Assembly: GCA_964360145.1 (NCBI GenBank)
Contig: CAYHWW010000136.1
Location: 1-9,255 of the forward strand
DNA length: 9,255 nucleotides
DNA from: CAYHWW01 sp964360145
GTDB taxonomy: Bacteria > Bdellovibrionota > UBA1018 > CAYHWW01
Direction of reading: 5' to 3'
Made by a program: the position numbers and the translations under genes. A model generated the notes under the pieces. That model saw only the letters and a program-made list of their open reading frames with translations, was not told the origin of the DNA and searched no databases. Numbering within the stretch: position 1 is the stretch's first letter; the number at the start of each line of letters is the position of its first letter. Positions 1 to 6,861 of this stretch are shown piece after piece.

Positions 1-109
1 CTTCGTTGTCGTCGTCGCCCGCTCCACGCGGCGTGCATGAGCACGCCTTGGTCGCTGGGCTCCTCCTCCGCCTTGCTAGTCGGCAAAATACCTTCGCCTA
101 GTCTTGGAT
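1..109 (+). repeat. Structured intergenic repeat, copy A
   Basis: This copy shares its first 17 bases, an internal 17-base block (81-97, cggcaaaataccttcgc) and its end block (102-109, tcttggat) with the element at 8189-8378, in the same orientation. Between the shared blocks lies a hairpin: outer stem 18-22 with 54-58 (one mismatch, 20/56), an inner CCA/TGG pairing (24-26 with 49-51), and a terminal stem 30-36 with 41-47 closed by an ATGA loop. Several stem positions differ from copy B but stay paired, as expected for a selected structure. Copy A lacks about 80 bases present in copy B. It touches the left edge of the window and may extend further. It ends about 120 bases before the PIN-PhoH start codon. 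Whether it acts as RNA or DNA cannot be told from the sequence. Confidence 0.85.
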
Positions 110-212
110 TATGTTTGGTGGGTTTTGTTGCTTCGTGTCATCGTTGCTCGAATTATTTGAAAAATCCCATTGCATGGCTTGGCGGGATGCGTGCAGGTCG
201 ATACACTTTCTG

Positions 213-220
213 ACAGGAGG
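213..220 (+). promoter_or_regulatory. Ribosome binding site fixing the TTG start of the PIN-PhoH gene
   Basis: The bases acaggagg form a strong Shine-Dalgarno match 10 nt before the TTG at 231. The frame stays open back to an ATG at 111, but that ATG has no comparable site, and the 40 extra residues do not resemble a PIN-domain N-terminus. This site therefore decides the start. Confidence 0.8.
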
Positions 221-230
221 GCTTGCCCCC

Positions 231-1550
231 TTGAGAAAAACATTTGTAATCGACACCAACGTAATTCTTTTCGATCCCCAGGCGCTGCAGAAGTTTGGGG
301 CCAATGACATCGTGATTCCCATCACGGTGGTCGAGGAAGTGGACCGCTTCAAGCGCGAAATGTCCGAAAACGGGCGGAACGCGCGCTACTTCTCTCGCCT
401 CATCGATTCTTTGCGAAAAGATGGCCCCCTCGCCCAGGGGGTGAAGATGGCCGGTGGCGGCATGGTCTACGTGGACCTGGGCAATACGGGCCCACTGCCC
501 CCTGGTCTCTGGGAGGAAAAACCAGACAACCGCATCTTGGCCGCTGCCATCAACCAGCGCAAAGGCAAGAAGAACGTGGTTTTCGTCACCAAAGATATCA
601 ACTTACGCATCAAAGCGGATGCGTTGGGCCTTGATACCGAGGATTACGAACCAAGCAACATGGAGACCGAGGAGCTGTACTCGGGCATCGTGACTCATAC
701 GGTGCCGCCGGAGCTCATCGACGAGTTCTATGCCCAGAAGAAAATCCAGTTCCAGCCCAAGGGGCGCAAGCTCCATCCCAATGAGTATTTGATCCTGCGC
801 AGCGATGCCAATCCCCACCAAACGGCCCTTGGCCGCTACGATCGCCAGGTGGACAGCATCGTGCCGCTTTTCAAGCCCATGGAAGGCCTCTGGGGTATTT
901 TTCCCAAGAACGCCGAGCAGTCCTGTGCCGTGGATATGTTGCTCAACGATGACATCAAGCTGGTGTCCCTGGTGGGTAAGGCAGGTACCGGCAAAACCCT
1001 CATGGCCATCGCGGCGGGTTTGGTGAAAACCGTTGATGAGGGCGTGTACCATCGCTTGCTCGTGTCCCGGCCCGTGTTTCCACTGGGTAAAGACATCGGG
1101 TTCCTGCCTGGGGACATCGAGGAGAAACTCAATCCGTGGATGCAGCCCATCTTCGACAATATCGATTTCCTCTTCGGTGCATCGTCGAGCAAAAATGCTA
1201 AACGGGGCGCGGGTAGGGGATGCCAGGAGCTCATGAACCAAGGGCTCTTGAACATCGAGCCTTTGACTTATATTCGGGGCCGCAGCATCCCCCAGCAGTT
1301 CATGATCGTGGATGAGGCCCAGAATCTCACGCCACATGAAATCAAGACCATCATCACCCGCGCCGGCGACGGCACGAAGATCGTCCTCACCGGCGACTGC
1401 TATCAGATCGACAACCCTTATGTGGATTCCATCAACAACGGTTTGGCCTATGTGGTGGAACGCTTCAAGGACGAGTCCATCTCCGGTCACGTGTCGTTGG
1501 CCAAGGGCGAGAGGTCCAAGCTCTCGGAGTTGGCTTCAAACCTGCTTTAA
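231..1550 (+). CDS. PIN domain-PhoH family ATPase (PhoH2/YlaK type)
   Basis: A 439-residue protein fusing an N-terminal PIN ribonuclease-like domain to a C-terminal PhoH ATPase domain, the usual length for the PhoH2/YlaK group. Family members have been described as coupled RNA helicase/ribonucleases acting in the cytoplasm; the exact substrate here is unknown. PIN acidic residues are visible at D8 (VIDTNV), E35/E36 (VVEEVDRFK), D99 (KPDNRILAA) and D122/D130 (VTKDINLRIKAD), so the nuclease site looks intact. The PhoH part has Walker A GKAGTGKT (249-256), Walker B FMIVDEAQN (357-365), a VLTGDCYQID sensor-like motif (385-394) and the C-terminal GERS motif (427-430). The start is TTG at 231, placed by the strong Shine-Dalgarno at 213-220; a conventional ATG at 111 would add a non-homologous extension. 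The gene stands alone, with a structured repeat upstream. In other bacteria some PhoH2 genes pair with a small upstream antitoxin-like gene (phoAT); no such gene is seen within the window. Confidence 0.93.
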   Translation: MRKTFVIDTNVILFDPQALQKFGANDIVIPITVVEEVDRFKREMSENGRNARYFSRLIDSLRKDGPLAQGVKMAGGGMVYVDLGNTGPLPPGLWEEKPDNRILAAAINQRKGKKNVVFVTKDINLRIKADALGLDTEDYEPSNMETEELYSGIVTHTVPPELIDEFYAQKKIQFQPKGRKLHPNEYLILRSDANPHQTALGRYDRQVDSIVPLFKPMEGLWGIFPKNAEQSCAVDMLLNDDIKLVSLVGKAGTGKTLMAIAAGLVKTVDEGVYHRLLVSRPVFPLGKDIGFLPGDIEEKLNPWMQPIFDNIDFLFGASSSKNAKRGAGRGCQELMNQGLLNIEPLTYIRGRSIPQQFMIVDEAQNLTPHEIKTIITRAGDGTKIVLTGDCYQIDNPYVDSINNGLAYVVERFKDESISGHVSLAKGERSKLSELASNLL

Positions 1551-1573
1551 GGGCTTATCGCGGTTCACTGCAG

Positions 1574-1627
1574 GGGATGTTGTTTAGGTGTAGGAACGGT
1601 ACATCCCGCATCATATATGCGCTTTTT
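1574..1627 (+). terminator. Possible weak terminator after the PIN-PhoH gene
   Basis: Downstream of the PIN-PhoH stop, gggatgt (1574-1580) can pair with acatccc (1601-1607) across a 20-nt loop, and gcat/atgc (1608-1611 with 1617-1620) forms a 4-bp stem followed by a T-run at 1623-1627. Both stems are weak, so intrinsic termination is possible but far from certain. Confidence 0.25.
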
Positions 1628-1653
1628 CCAGGAATTCCAGCATCATCTATGAT
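1625..1653 (+). promoter_or_regulatory. Predicted sigma70-type promoter of the AAA/DUF4143 gene
   Basis: A -35-like TTTCCA (1625-1630, 4 of 6 consensus bases) and a -10-like TATGAT (1648-1653, 5 of 6) are separated by 17 bp. A perfect TATAAT at 1653-1658 overlaps the second box and could serve instead. The -10 region lies within the left arm of the inverted repeat at 1649-1658, so a protein bound there would block initiation. This is pattern matching only. Confidence 0.45.
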
Positions 1654-1689
1654 ATAATAACGATGCCATAAAAAAGGTAATTATATCAT
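1649..1689. repeat. Perfect 10-bp inverted repeat spanning the AAA/DUF4143 start region
   Basis: The arm atgatataat (1649-1658) is exactly repeated in inverse as attatatcat (1680-1689), with 21 bp between them. The left arm overlaps the predicted -10 box. The right arm includes the first two bases of the ATG start codon at 1688. The likely ribosome binding site (aaaagg, around 1672-1677) lies in the loop. It could be a repressor operator or an RNA hairpin controlling translation; the sequence does not distinguish these. Confidence 0.7.
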
Positions 1690-2839
1690 GTACATCAAGA
1701 GACTCATTCCCCTGCGCGCAGCCCTCAAAACCAAGAGTATTCTGCTCTTAGGCCCTCGCCGCACAGGAAAGAGCGCCCTTATCCGCAATGAGCTGCAACC
1801 CGATGTTTACGTCAATTTGCTCCGTTCAGATGAGTTCTTACGCTACTCACAAAACCCCGCCTCAATTCGTCAGCAGCTGAAGGGCCACGAAAAATTCATA
1901 GTCATCGATGAGATTCAAAAGCTGCCCATTCTCATGGATGAAGTTCATGACATGATCGAATCTCATAATATGCGGTTCCTTCTTACTGGTAGCAGTGCTC
2001 GTAAGTTGAAGCGCAGCCATACTTCGCTCATGGCGGGCCGTGCGCGGCGTATGCGACTACACCCCTTCTGCTCGGCAGAGCTGGGCGACGATTATGACCT
2101 GCAGAAGGCGATTCTGCGAGGCACCATGCCTGTTTCTTATTTATCAACAACCGATGAGGAAAGTTGGCAAGAGCGCCTCGACTATGCAGGCGACTACCTC
2201 AAAGAAGAAATCATGGCCGAGGCCTTTTCACGAAGCATTGATGCCTTCGCACGATTTCTCACGACGACGGCATTCACAAACAGTGAAGTGCTCAATTTCG
2301 AAAAAATAGGCAGCGACGCCCAAGTCTCGCCTCGCACGATCCGAGAATACTATGCGGTGCTCGAAGACACACTCATCGGATCAGTTCTTGAACCCTGGCA
2401 ACCAAAAAAGAAGAATCGCAAATTCGTATCCAAATCGAAATTCTATTTTTTTGATATCGGCATGGTCAACGCCCTCGTCGGACGCAAAACAGTCAGCATG
2501 GAAAGCCCTGAGTTCGGGCATCTTTTTGAATCCCTCATTTTCAATGAAATCCAAACCTACGTGCACTACAAGGCGTCGGATGCGAAGCTGAATTTCTGGG
2601 GAACTCATCAAGATACAGAGGTCGATTTTCTCATCAATGAAGATATCGCCGTTGAGGTCAAGGCCACGGCAAATGCATCTCATCGCAATATAGCTGGTCT
2701 TCAGGCATTGGCGGAAGTGAAGACCCTACAAAAGCAAATTCTTGTCACGCGGGACCCCGTTCCGCGCCAGATCGGCGATGTGCAAGCAATGCCCTGGCGG
2801 CATTTTCTCTCAGCACTTTGGGCGGGCGAGATTTTTTAA
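1688..2839 (+). CDS. AAA family ATPase with C-terminal DUF4143 / PD-(D/E)XK-like domain
   Basis: A 383-residue protein of the widespread ATP-binding AAA_14 plus DUF4143 family, whose biological role is not firmly established. The N-terminal ATPase has Walker A GPRRTGKS (22-29), Walker B FIVIDEIQKL (70-79) and a sensor-1-like LLTGSSARKL (98-107), followed by the family signature around LMAGRARRMRLHPF (114-127). A helical middle section (about 160-230) leads to the C-terminal domain, where FFDIGMVNAL (254-263), GHLFESLIFNEI (277-288), D313 in EVDFLI and E323/K325 in VEVKAT match the restriction-endonuclease-like layout. ATP binding, and possibly the nuclease fold, therefore look intact. The ATG at 1688 has a modest aaaagg upstream and lies in an inverted repeat that probably controls expression. 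The gene is visibly more AT-rich than its neighbours, especially near 2400-2700, and stands alone, both consistent with horizontal acquisition. Its stop lies 18 bp from that of the convergent lipoprotein gene. Confidence 0.92.
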   Translation: MYIKRLIPLRAALKTKSILLLGPRRTGKSALIRNELQPDVYVNLLRSDEFLRYSQNPASIRQQLKGHEKFIVIDEIQKLPILMDEVHDMIESHNMRFLLTGSSARKLKRSHTSLMAGRARRMRLHPFCSAELGDDYDLQKAILRGTMPVSYLSTTDEESWQERLDYAGDYLKEEIMAEAFSRSIDAFARFLTTTAFTNSEVLNFEKIGSDAQVSPRTIREYYAVLEDTLIGSVLEPWQPKKKNRKFVSKSKFYFFDIGMVNALVGRKTVSMESPEFGHLFESLIFNEIQTYVHYKASDAKLNFWGTHQDTEVDFLINEDIAVEVKATANASHRNIAGLQALAEVKTLQKQILVTRDPVPRQIGDVQAMPWRHFLSALWAGEIF

Positions 2840-2857
2840 CCCGCAGTATTGTCGCAT

Positions 2858-4267
2858 TTAGTACCAAATCCAGTACCGGTTAGCGGTCCAGACAAAATGT
2901 TCCGCCACGGCGTGGGGCAGTCCTGAGCCTGGAATCAACGCGGCGGACACGCGGTAGTAATATCCTGAGGCCCCGCCAGCATCTGGGCCAGTAGGGCCCA
3001 TGAATACAGGCGTAAAGCCACCGCAAGAGAGGGCACTGCGACCACTATGACCGGGTGCAGGGGCTGCCGCAGGCGCGGACTCACAGGGACACATGGCCAA
3101 AAGCATGTCGCCATACCCGTACCTACCGCCAGTGCTGCAGATGTAGGGCTCAGGGTTGGGCAGACATATGATACCTCCACCGACACGGCCCTCAACGAGG
3201 GATCCCACTTGACCGCCAGCTGTCGTGCAATTCGCTCCAGCGGAACCAAAGAACTGAGCACCCTCAACAGACGACGGAGGTGTCGGCGGATTGAGGAGAT
3301 CCGCGGGATAAATGAAACCACCGGAAAGACTCTGGCTGTCCATGTCCGCGCGGGCCCGCGTTCCAGGGGCCACATCACTGTCGCCGAAAAAGAGGGGATT
3401 GCCGCCACGCAGGATACGCGCCACGCGGTGATGGGATGCGACCGCGGTTTCTGACGCTAAACTGGGAAAGGTATAGAGCTGTGCCGCGGCGGCCAGGGCT
3501 TGATCCAGGGCCGGGGCAGCGTTTGTCAGATCATCGCGGAAGATTTCAAAAATGGCGAAGTCATCGGCGCGCACCACGCGGATGGCTCCAGTCTGCTCGC
3601 CCGCGGGGCCGAAATAGATCTGGCCTCGGCCTGAGACTGTCGTCTCGATGCCGTAGAGGTGCCATCTTTGATAGTAGTCCTCCGCCATATAGCCAGGCAG
3701 CACATGGCCGGCTTGGGCGATGACTACGGGATGGGCGCTGCCGTAACCTGTAATGCCACCGGAGAAACGGCGGGCAAGTTCAAAGAAGACCGTGCCCGAA
3801 TAGCACTGCATGAGATTCTGGAGATAAGGGGCCAGCGCATCACTGCGATCGCGATTGTAGCGAGTCACCCTGCCGTGCTTCTGTTCTAGGGCCTCATCGA
3901 TGGCGATTTTAAAACCATGGGCATCACCGCTGGCGATCCCTAGTAAAAAGGCCAGCAGGTTGTTGGCTTCCTGCATGCGGCGACGCCGTGGAACAGCGCG
4001 CTCGATGGAAACAGAGAGGAGCGCCACACGAATCTCGTCAGGGCTGGGGTGCTCGCCGCTTCGGATTTTTGCCAGCACCACGCGCTGGGCATCGCTCAAC
4101 GCGGATTCAGATGAGACTTTAACCGCCACGGGTGCAACCGAAGATTGGGAGAGGGAAGGAGGAGCTGCACCGCCGCCGCCCGAAGGAGCCTCATCTGAGG
4201 AGCCGCCACAGGCGCTGAAGAGGACAGCTGAAAGAATGGCGACAGCGGGACGGAGAGGTGTCTTCAT
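2858..4267 (-). CDS. Orphan predicted lipoprotein, glycine- and cysteine-containing
   Basis: A 469-residue protein that I do not recognise. The N-terminus is a lipoprotein signal peptide: basic start, hydrophobic core (A8-F17) and an FSAC lipobox with the acylated cysteine at C20. A low-complexity linker with a run of glycines and many Ser/Ala/Pro residues follows (21-57), typical of a tether at the membrane surface. Residues 58-150 look helical (DAQRVVLAKIRSGEHPSPDEIR, in part repeated acidic/basic helices). The middle (155-270) mixes aromatic and beta-prone segments. The C-terminal third (335-469) is glycine-rich with C347, C368, C377, C393, C395 and C415, and ends in an aromatic tail (WTANRYWIWY). 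With C155 that leaves seven cysteines after lipidation, suggesting disulfides in the periplasm or at the outer surface. The Shine-Dalgarno is poor; the start is chosen by the signal peptide. It is co-directional with the CYTH-like gene, 148 bp downstream of it. Confidence 0.82.
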   Translation of the reverse strand: MKTPLRPAVAILSAVLFSACGGSSDEAPSGGGGAAPPSLSQSSVAPVAVKVSSESALSDAQRVVLAKIRSGEHPSPDEIRVALLSVSIERAVPRRRRMQEANNLLAFLLGIASGDAHGFKIAIDEALEQKHGRVTRYNRDRSDALAPYLQNLMQCYSGTVFFELARRFSGGITGYGSAHPVVIAQAGHVLPGYMAEDYYQRWHLYGIETTVSGRGQIYFGPAGEQTGAIRVVRADDFAIFEIFRDDLTNAAPALDQALAAAAQLYTFPSLASETAVASHHRVARILRGGNPLFFGDSDVAPGTRARADMDSQSLSGGFIYPADLLNPPTPPSSVEGAQFFGSAGANCTTAGGQVGSLVEGRVGGGIICLPNPEPYICSTGGRYGYGDMLLAMCPCESAPAAAPAPGHSGRSALSCGGFTPVFMGPTGPDAGGASGYYYRVSAALIPGSGLPHAVAEHFVWTANRYWIWY

Positions 4268-4415
4268 AAGGCATTGGAATAGCTAGATTCATGCCATGTC
4301 ACAGGCCCGTATCATGCAGGAATCATTGGGGTATCAACAGACTTCCCTGACTAATCCCTAGGCAGTGAGTCATCGAATGACCACCCCTCCCCCGATTATG
4401 AACTACTTGTCATTG

Positions 4416-5270
4416 CTAAGGATAAGTCTCCCAAGGGCGTCCCATGGTGCAGTTGATCTCCTGGGAAAGTTGACGTTGCACGGCAAGGCGAAGACGGGTG
4501 GAATCGTCCTCCACGGGGTGGAGGCCCTGTTGTTGGAGCCAAAACAAGGTCCTGGCTTTAACCTGAGGGAGGTCTTCGAGACGTGCTCGGGTTGAAACAG
4601 TGAGCACTTCCTCCATGGTGGTGGGCAGTCGCCAGAGCTCGATGGCCAGTGGGCCTGTGAGGAAGTCCCTCTGGGCCTCCCACCGATAGGAGTTGATGGG
4701 ACCCGCGGACACCAGATTTTCCCAGGCAATGAGTTGGGGCGCATAGAGAGTCATGAAGCTGCGCTGATCTTCAGAGAAGAGATCCCCGAGGGAGCTCTCG
4801 CCGCTTTCCGCGCTATTGATCACGCTGACACCCACTTGACGTTCCAGCACACAAGATGGGGCCATGCGGTTTGCCACCCATTGCCAGCTGCAAGAAAAAC
4901 CGGGAGTGCCCACCCAGCGTGAGTCGGACTGAGTGGAGTCAAAGGGCCTCATGCGCACCCAGAGGGTGCTGTCTCCGCTCTCTGGGGTGCGTGCGGACAA
5001 ATAGATCCCGGCCCGCAGAAGAGCGCTGTCGCAACTATCATAGAAAAAGAGACGGGCTGTCTGTACGGCGGCAAGCGAAGTGCCCGCGGCGGAGAGTAAG
5101 GAGACAAGTTCCGTGGGTGGAATGAGATAGCGCAATTCGCCTTGTTCCCGGCGTGTCCAAGCGTGATCGGGCACCGGGGGCATGAACGGTAATTCCTGGG
5201 CCGATGCGCTGAGCGCGCCCTGCACTGACAGGATTCCAAATAAAAAGACCATGGCCTTACTCGTATGCAT
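4416..5270 (-). CDS. Exported CYTH-like domain protein (predicted)
   Basis: A 284-residue protein with a signal peptide (hydrophobic V8-L20, likely cleavage after SASA near residue 24). After that, the order of motifs resembles the CYTH/triphosphate tunnel fold: GELRYLIPP (44-52), FFYDSCDSALLRAGIYLSAR (75-94, very like the family's Y-F-D-T-P-x-x-x-L-L-x-x-G-x-x-L-R-x-R strand), LWVRMRPF (103-110), CVLERQV (140-146), SYRWEAQR (194-201), PLAIELWRLP (207-216) and EVLTVSTRARLED (221-233). A C-terminal helix (239-270) contains RLRLAVQRQLSQ. The canonical N-terminal ExExK is not present, so triphosphatase or cyclase activity is doubtful. CYTH enzymes are normally cytoplasmic, so an exported version is unusual. 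The start has a good Shine-Dalgarno (gagggggg at 5274-5281 on the complement). The domain call is from motif resemblance by eye; it could instead be an unrelated beta-barrel. Confidence 0.7.
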   Translation of the reverse strand: MHTSKAMVFLFGILSVQGALSASAQELPFMPPVPDHAWTRREQGELRYLIPPTELVSLLSAAGTSLAAVQTARLFFYDSCDSALLRAGIYLSARTPESGDSTLWVRMRPFDSTQSDSRWVGTPGFSCSWQWVANRMAPSCVLERQVGVSVINSAESGESSLGDLFSEDQRSFMTLYAPQLIAWENLVSAGPINSYRWEAQRDFLTGPLAIELWRLPTTMEEVLTVSTRARLEDLPQVKARTLFWLQQQGLHPVEDDSTRLRLAVQRQLSQEINCTMGRPWETYP

Positions 5271-5291
5271 GCGCCCCCCTCAGCCGCGTGC

Positions 5292-5320
5292 ATCATGCGT
5301 TCTGCGCTTGCCTCGGTCAA
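5292..5320 (-). promoter_or_regulatory. Predicted promoter of the CYTH-like gene
   Basis: Read on the complement, TTGACC (5320-5315, 5 of 6 consensus) is followed after 17 bp by CATGAT (5297-5292, 4 of 6). It lies 22 bp before the start codon, leaving a very short leader containing the ribosome binding site. It sits inside the 73-bp gap shared with the divergent membrane protein gene. Confidence 0.45.
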
Positions 5321-5343
5321 GGCGGCTCTGTACTTCTTTAGTC

Positions 5344-6861
5344 ATGGTTCATGGTAAAGAGCTGGGGTTAAAGGGTTCTCGACGCATTGCGTTTGTCACT
5401 CTCGTTGTGGCGGCGGGTCTTTACGGTCTTTGGCAATGTGTCCCCGGCTTCAGGCCCAAACATGTGCGAGACATCATGAACGGGTTGATCTTCGTGAAGG
5501 GGAGCGCCATCGCCGTATATTTCGGCATGCTGGCTTTGCTCATCCCCGCGGCGCGGCTTTTGCGTGAGAGGGGCGTGAGTCGCACCATCATCGGCAGTTT
5601 TTTTATTTTGCTTTCCGCCCTCCTGACCTTGGATATCGCCTTTGGCGTAGTGGCGGGTTCCAAGCATGCGGCCCTTTGGGGTATGCGTCTTTTCTACATC
5701 GCTGTCGTGGTGTGGGGCTGTAGGGATCTGGCGAATCTGCGCTCCTTATTTGTCGGGGTGAGGGATCGGGTGCGCGTCATCTGGTCGGATCTCCCGCCAT
5801 GGTGGCGCTTGTTTCTTGGACTCCTGGTTTTCTTCCTCATCCGCCAAGACATGCATTTGTATTTGTATCGCACTGAGATCAAGGGCGATGAGGTGACTTG
5901 GTGGCAGACGGGGGCCAAGATGATGATGAATCACGGTGTGCTCGCCACCATGAGGGACCACACCTATGGTCATTACGTACCCGCCATCCCCTGGCTCATC
6001 GCCCTGCCCAATCGCCTCCTGGGCGCCCATGTGGAGCACTGGCTCTGGGGCTTCCCTCTTTTTGCGATGTGCACTTATGGTTGGCTGCTGCTGGAGCTCA
6101 CCACCACGGGCTGGGGGTTCCTTGCCGGCTGGACGGGGATCTTCCTTATTTTTCTAGGCAGCCGCGACCTCATGCACATGTTCTGCGCATTTTTTTACGG
6201 AGAAGCCATCACCTCGGGATTGGTGGGGGTGCTCGCGGCGGAGTTGTATCTGCGTTGGCAGGAGGCCAGGGGCAGGGCGGGGCTGCGCAAAACCATGGCA
6301 CGGTTCTTCAGACCCGCCTCCGGCGCGGGTCTCGGTTTGCTCGCGTCTTTTTGTATCTTGGCGAAACCTCCCGTGGGCGTCCTTTTGCCGCTGTTTATGC
6401 CCCTCGCCGTAGTCATGGCCCTCTGGGCTCGAGCTTGGTTGGGAGCTGCTTTATTCTTTGCTTTGGCCCATGCCGCCCCTTTTGGCTGGAAAAACGTGCT
6501 CGCGAGCCTGGGGCACGCGCCGGAGTACAACGTCAGTTTGGCCGATGTGCTCAAATCCGGGATCAATCTCGATCTGATCTGGCCCATGCTGGCGGGACTC
6601 GTGATGTATCCCGGCGCACCCCAGTTCGGTCTCACCCTGGGGCTTGCCTTCGCTCTCTGTGTCGCAGCTCTCTCAGGCGAGAAAAAACTTTTCGCTTGGA
6701 TGGTGACGGTGGCGACCCTCTATTGGGGTTTCGTCTTCGGTCTCTACGCCACCCTCTGGCAGCGGGGGGATTTCACCAGTGCGGCCCGCTACATCGCCCA
6801 TGCCGCCGTGGCCATGCCACTGCTCTTACCCCTCGCGTTTCCCCGCAAGAAGCATCTGTAG
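5344..6861 (+). CDS. Polytopic membrane protein, probable GT-C fold glycosyltransferase
   Basis: A 505-residue integral membrane protein with roughly 12-14 hydrophobic helices (for example about 14-30, 56-72, 81-101, 112-127, 153-167, 233-252, 257-273, 287-303, 344-361, 428-444, 450-467 and 486-499). The loop after the fifth helix has KGDEVTWWQTGAKMM (180-194), an acidic DE pair at D182/E183. Downstream GHYVPAIPWLIALPNRLLG (209-227) resembles the proline/tyrosine segment after the first catalytic loop of GT-C enzymes (ArnT/PMT-like). These use polyprenyl-phosphate sugars on the outer face of the inner membrane. The DE loop comes later in the chain than in classical GT-C proteins, implying extra N-terminal helices or a divergent subgroup. 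The frame is open upstream to 5182, but that would overlap the opposite gene and add polar sequence, so the ATG at 5344 is preferred even though no clear Shine-Dalgarno precedes it. It is convergent with a GT2 gene that could supply its donor. Confidence 0.78.
   Translation: MVHGKELGLKGSRRIAFVTLVVAAGLYGLWQCVPGFRPKHVRDIMNGLIFVKGSAIAVYFGMLALLIPAARLLRERGVSRTIIGSFFILLSALLTLDIAFGVVAGSKHAALWGMRLFYIAVVVWGCRDLANLRSLFVGVRDRVRVIWSDLPPWWRLFLGLLVFFLIRQDMHLYLYRTEIKGDEVTWWQTGAKMMMNHGVLATMRDHTYGHYVPAIPWLIALPNRLLGAHVEHWLWGFPLFAMCTYGWLLLELTTTGWGFLAGWTGIFLIFLGSRDLMHMFCAFFYGEAITSGLVGVLAAELYLRWQEARGRAGLRKTMARFFRPASGAGLGLLASFCILAKPPVGVLLPLFMPLAVVMALWARAWLGAALFFALAHAAPFGWKNVLASLGHAPEYNVSLADVLKSGINLDLIWPMLAGLVMYPGAPQFGLTLGLAFALCVAALSGEKKLFAWMVTVATLYWGFVFGLYATLWQRGDFTSAARYIAHAAVAMPLLLPLAFPRKKHL

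Noticed and set aside
603..1490. 295-residue open frame antisense to the PIN-PhoH gene
   Set aside because: It runs opposite a gene with intact PIN and PhoH motifs, has no recognisable domain or ribosome binding site, and is the sort of long antisense frame GC-rich codon bias creates.
1688..2839. Toxin-antitoxin interpretation of the AAA/DUF4143 gene
   Set aside because: No small partner gene lies on either side, and the inverted repeat alone is not enough to call a toxin-antitoxin pair.
2935..3408. 157-residue frame antiparallel-shifted within the lipoprotein gene
   Set aside because: It is on the same strand but in a different frame from a protein with a clear lipoprotein signal, and shows no domain or start signal.
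4268..4415. Terminator or promoter in the gap between the CYTH-like and lipoprotein genes
   Set aside because: Only a 5-bp hairpin (4369-4373 with 4377-4381) without a T-run and a TTGATA with a poorly spaced CATGAT were found; neither is convincing.
5182..5343. N-terminal extension of the membrane protein to an upstream ATG at 5182
   Set aside because: It would overlap the start and signal peptide of the divergent CYTH-like gene and add a polar, basic stretch unlike a transferase N-terminus.
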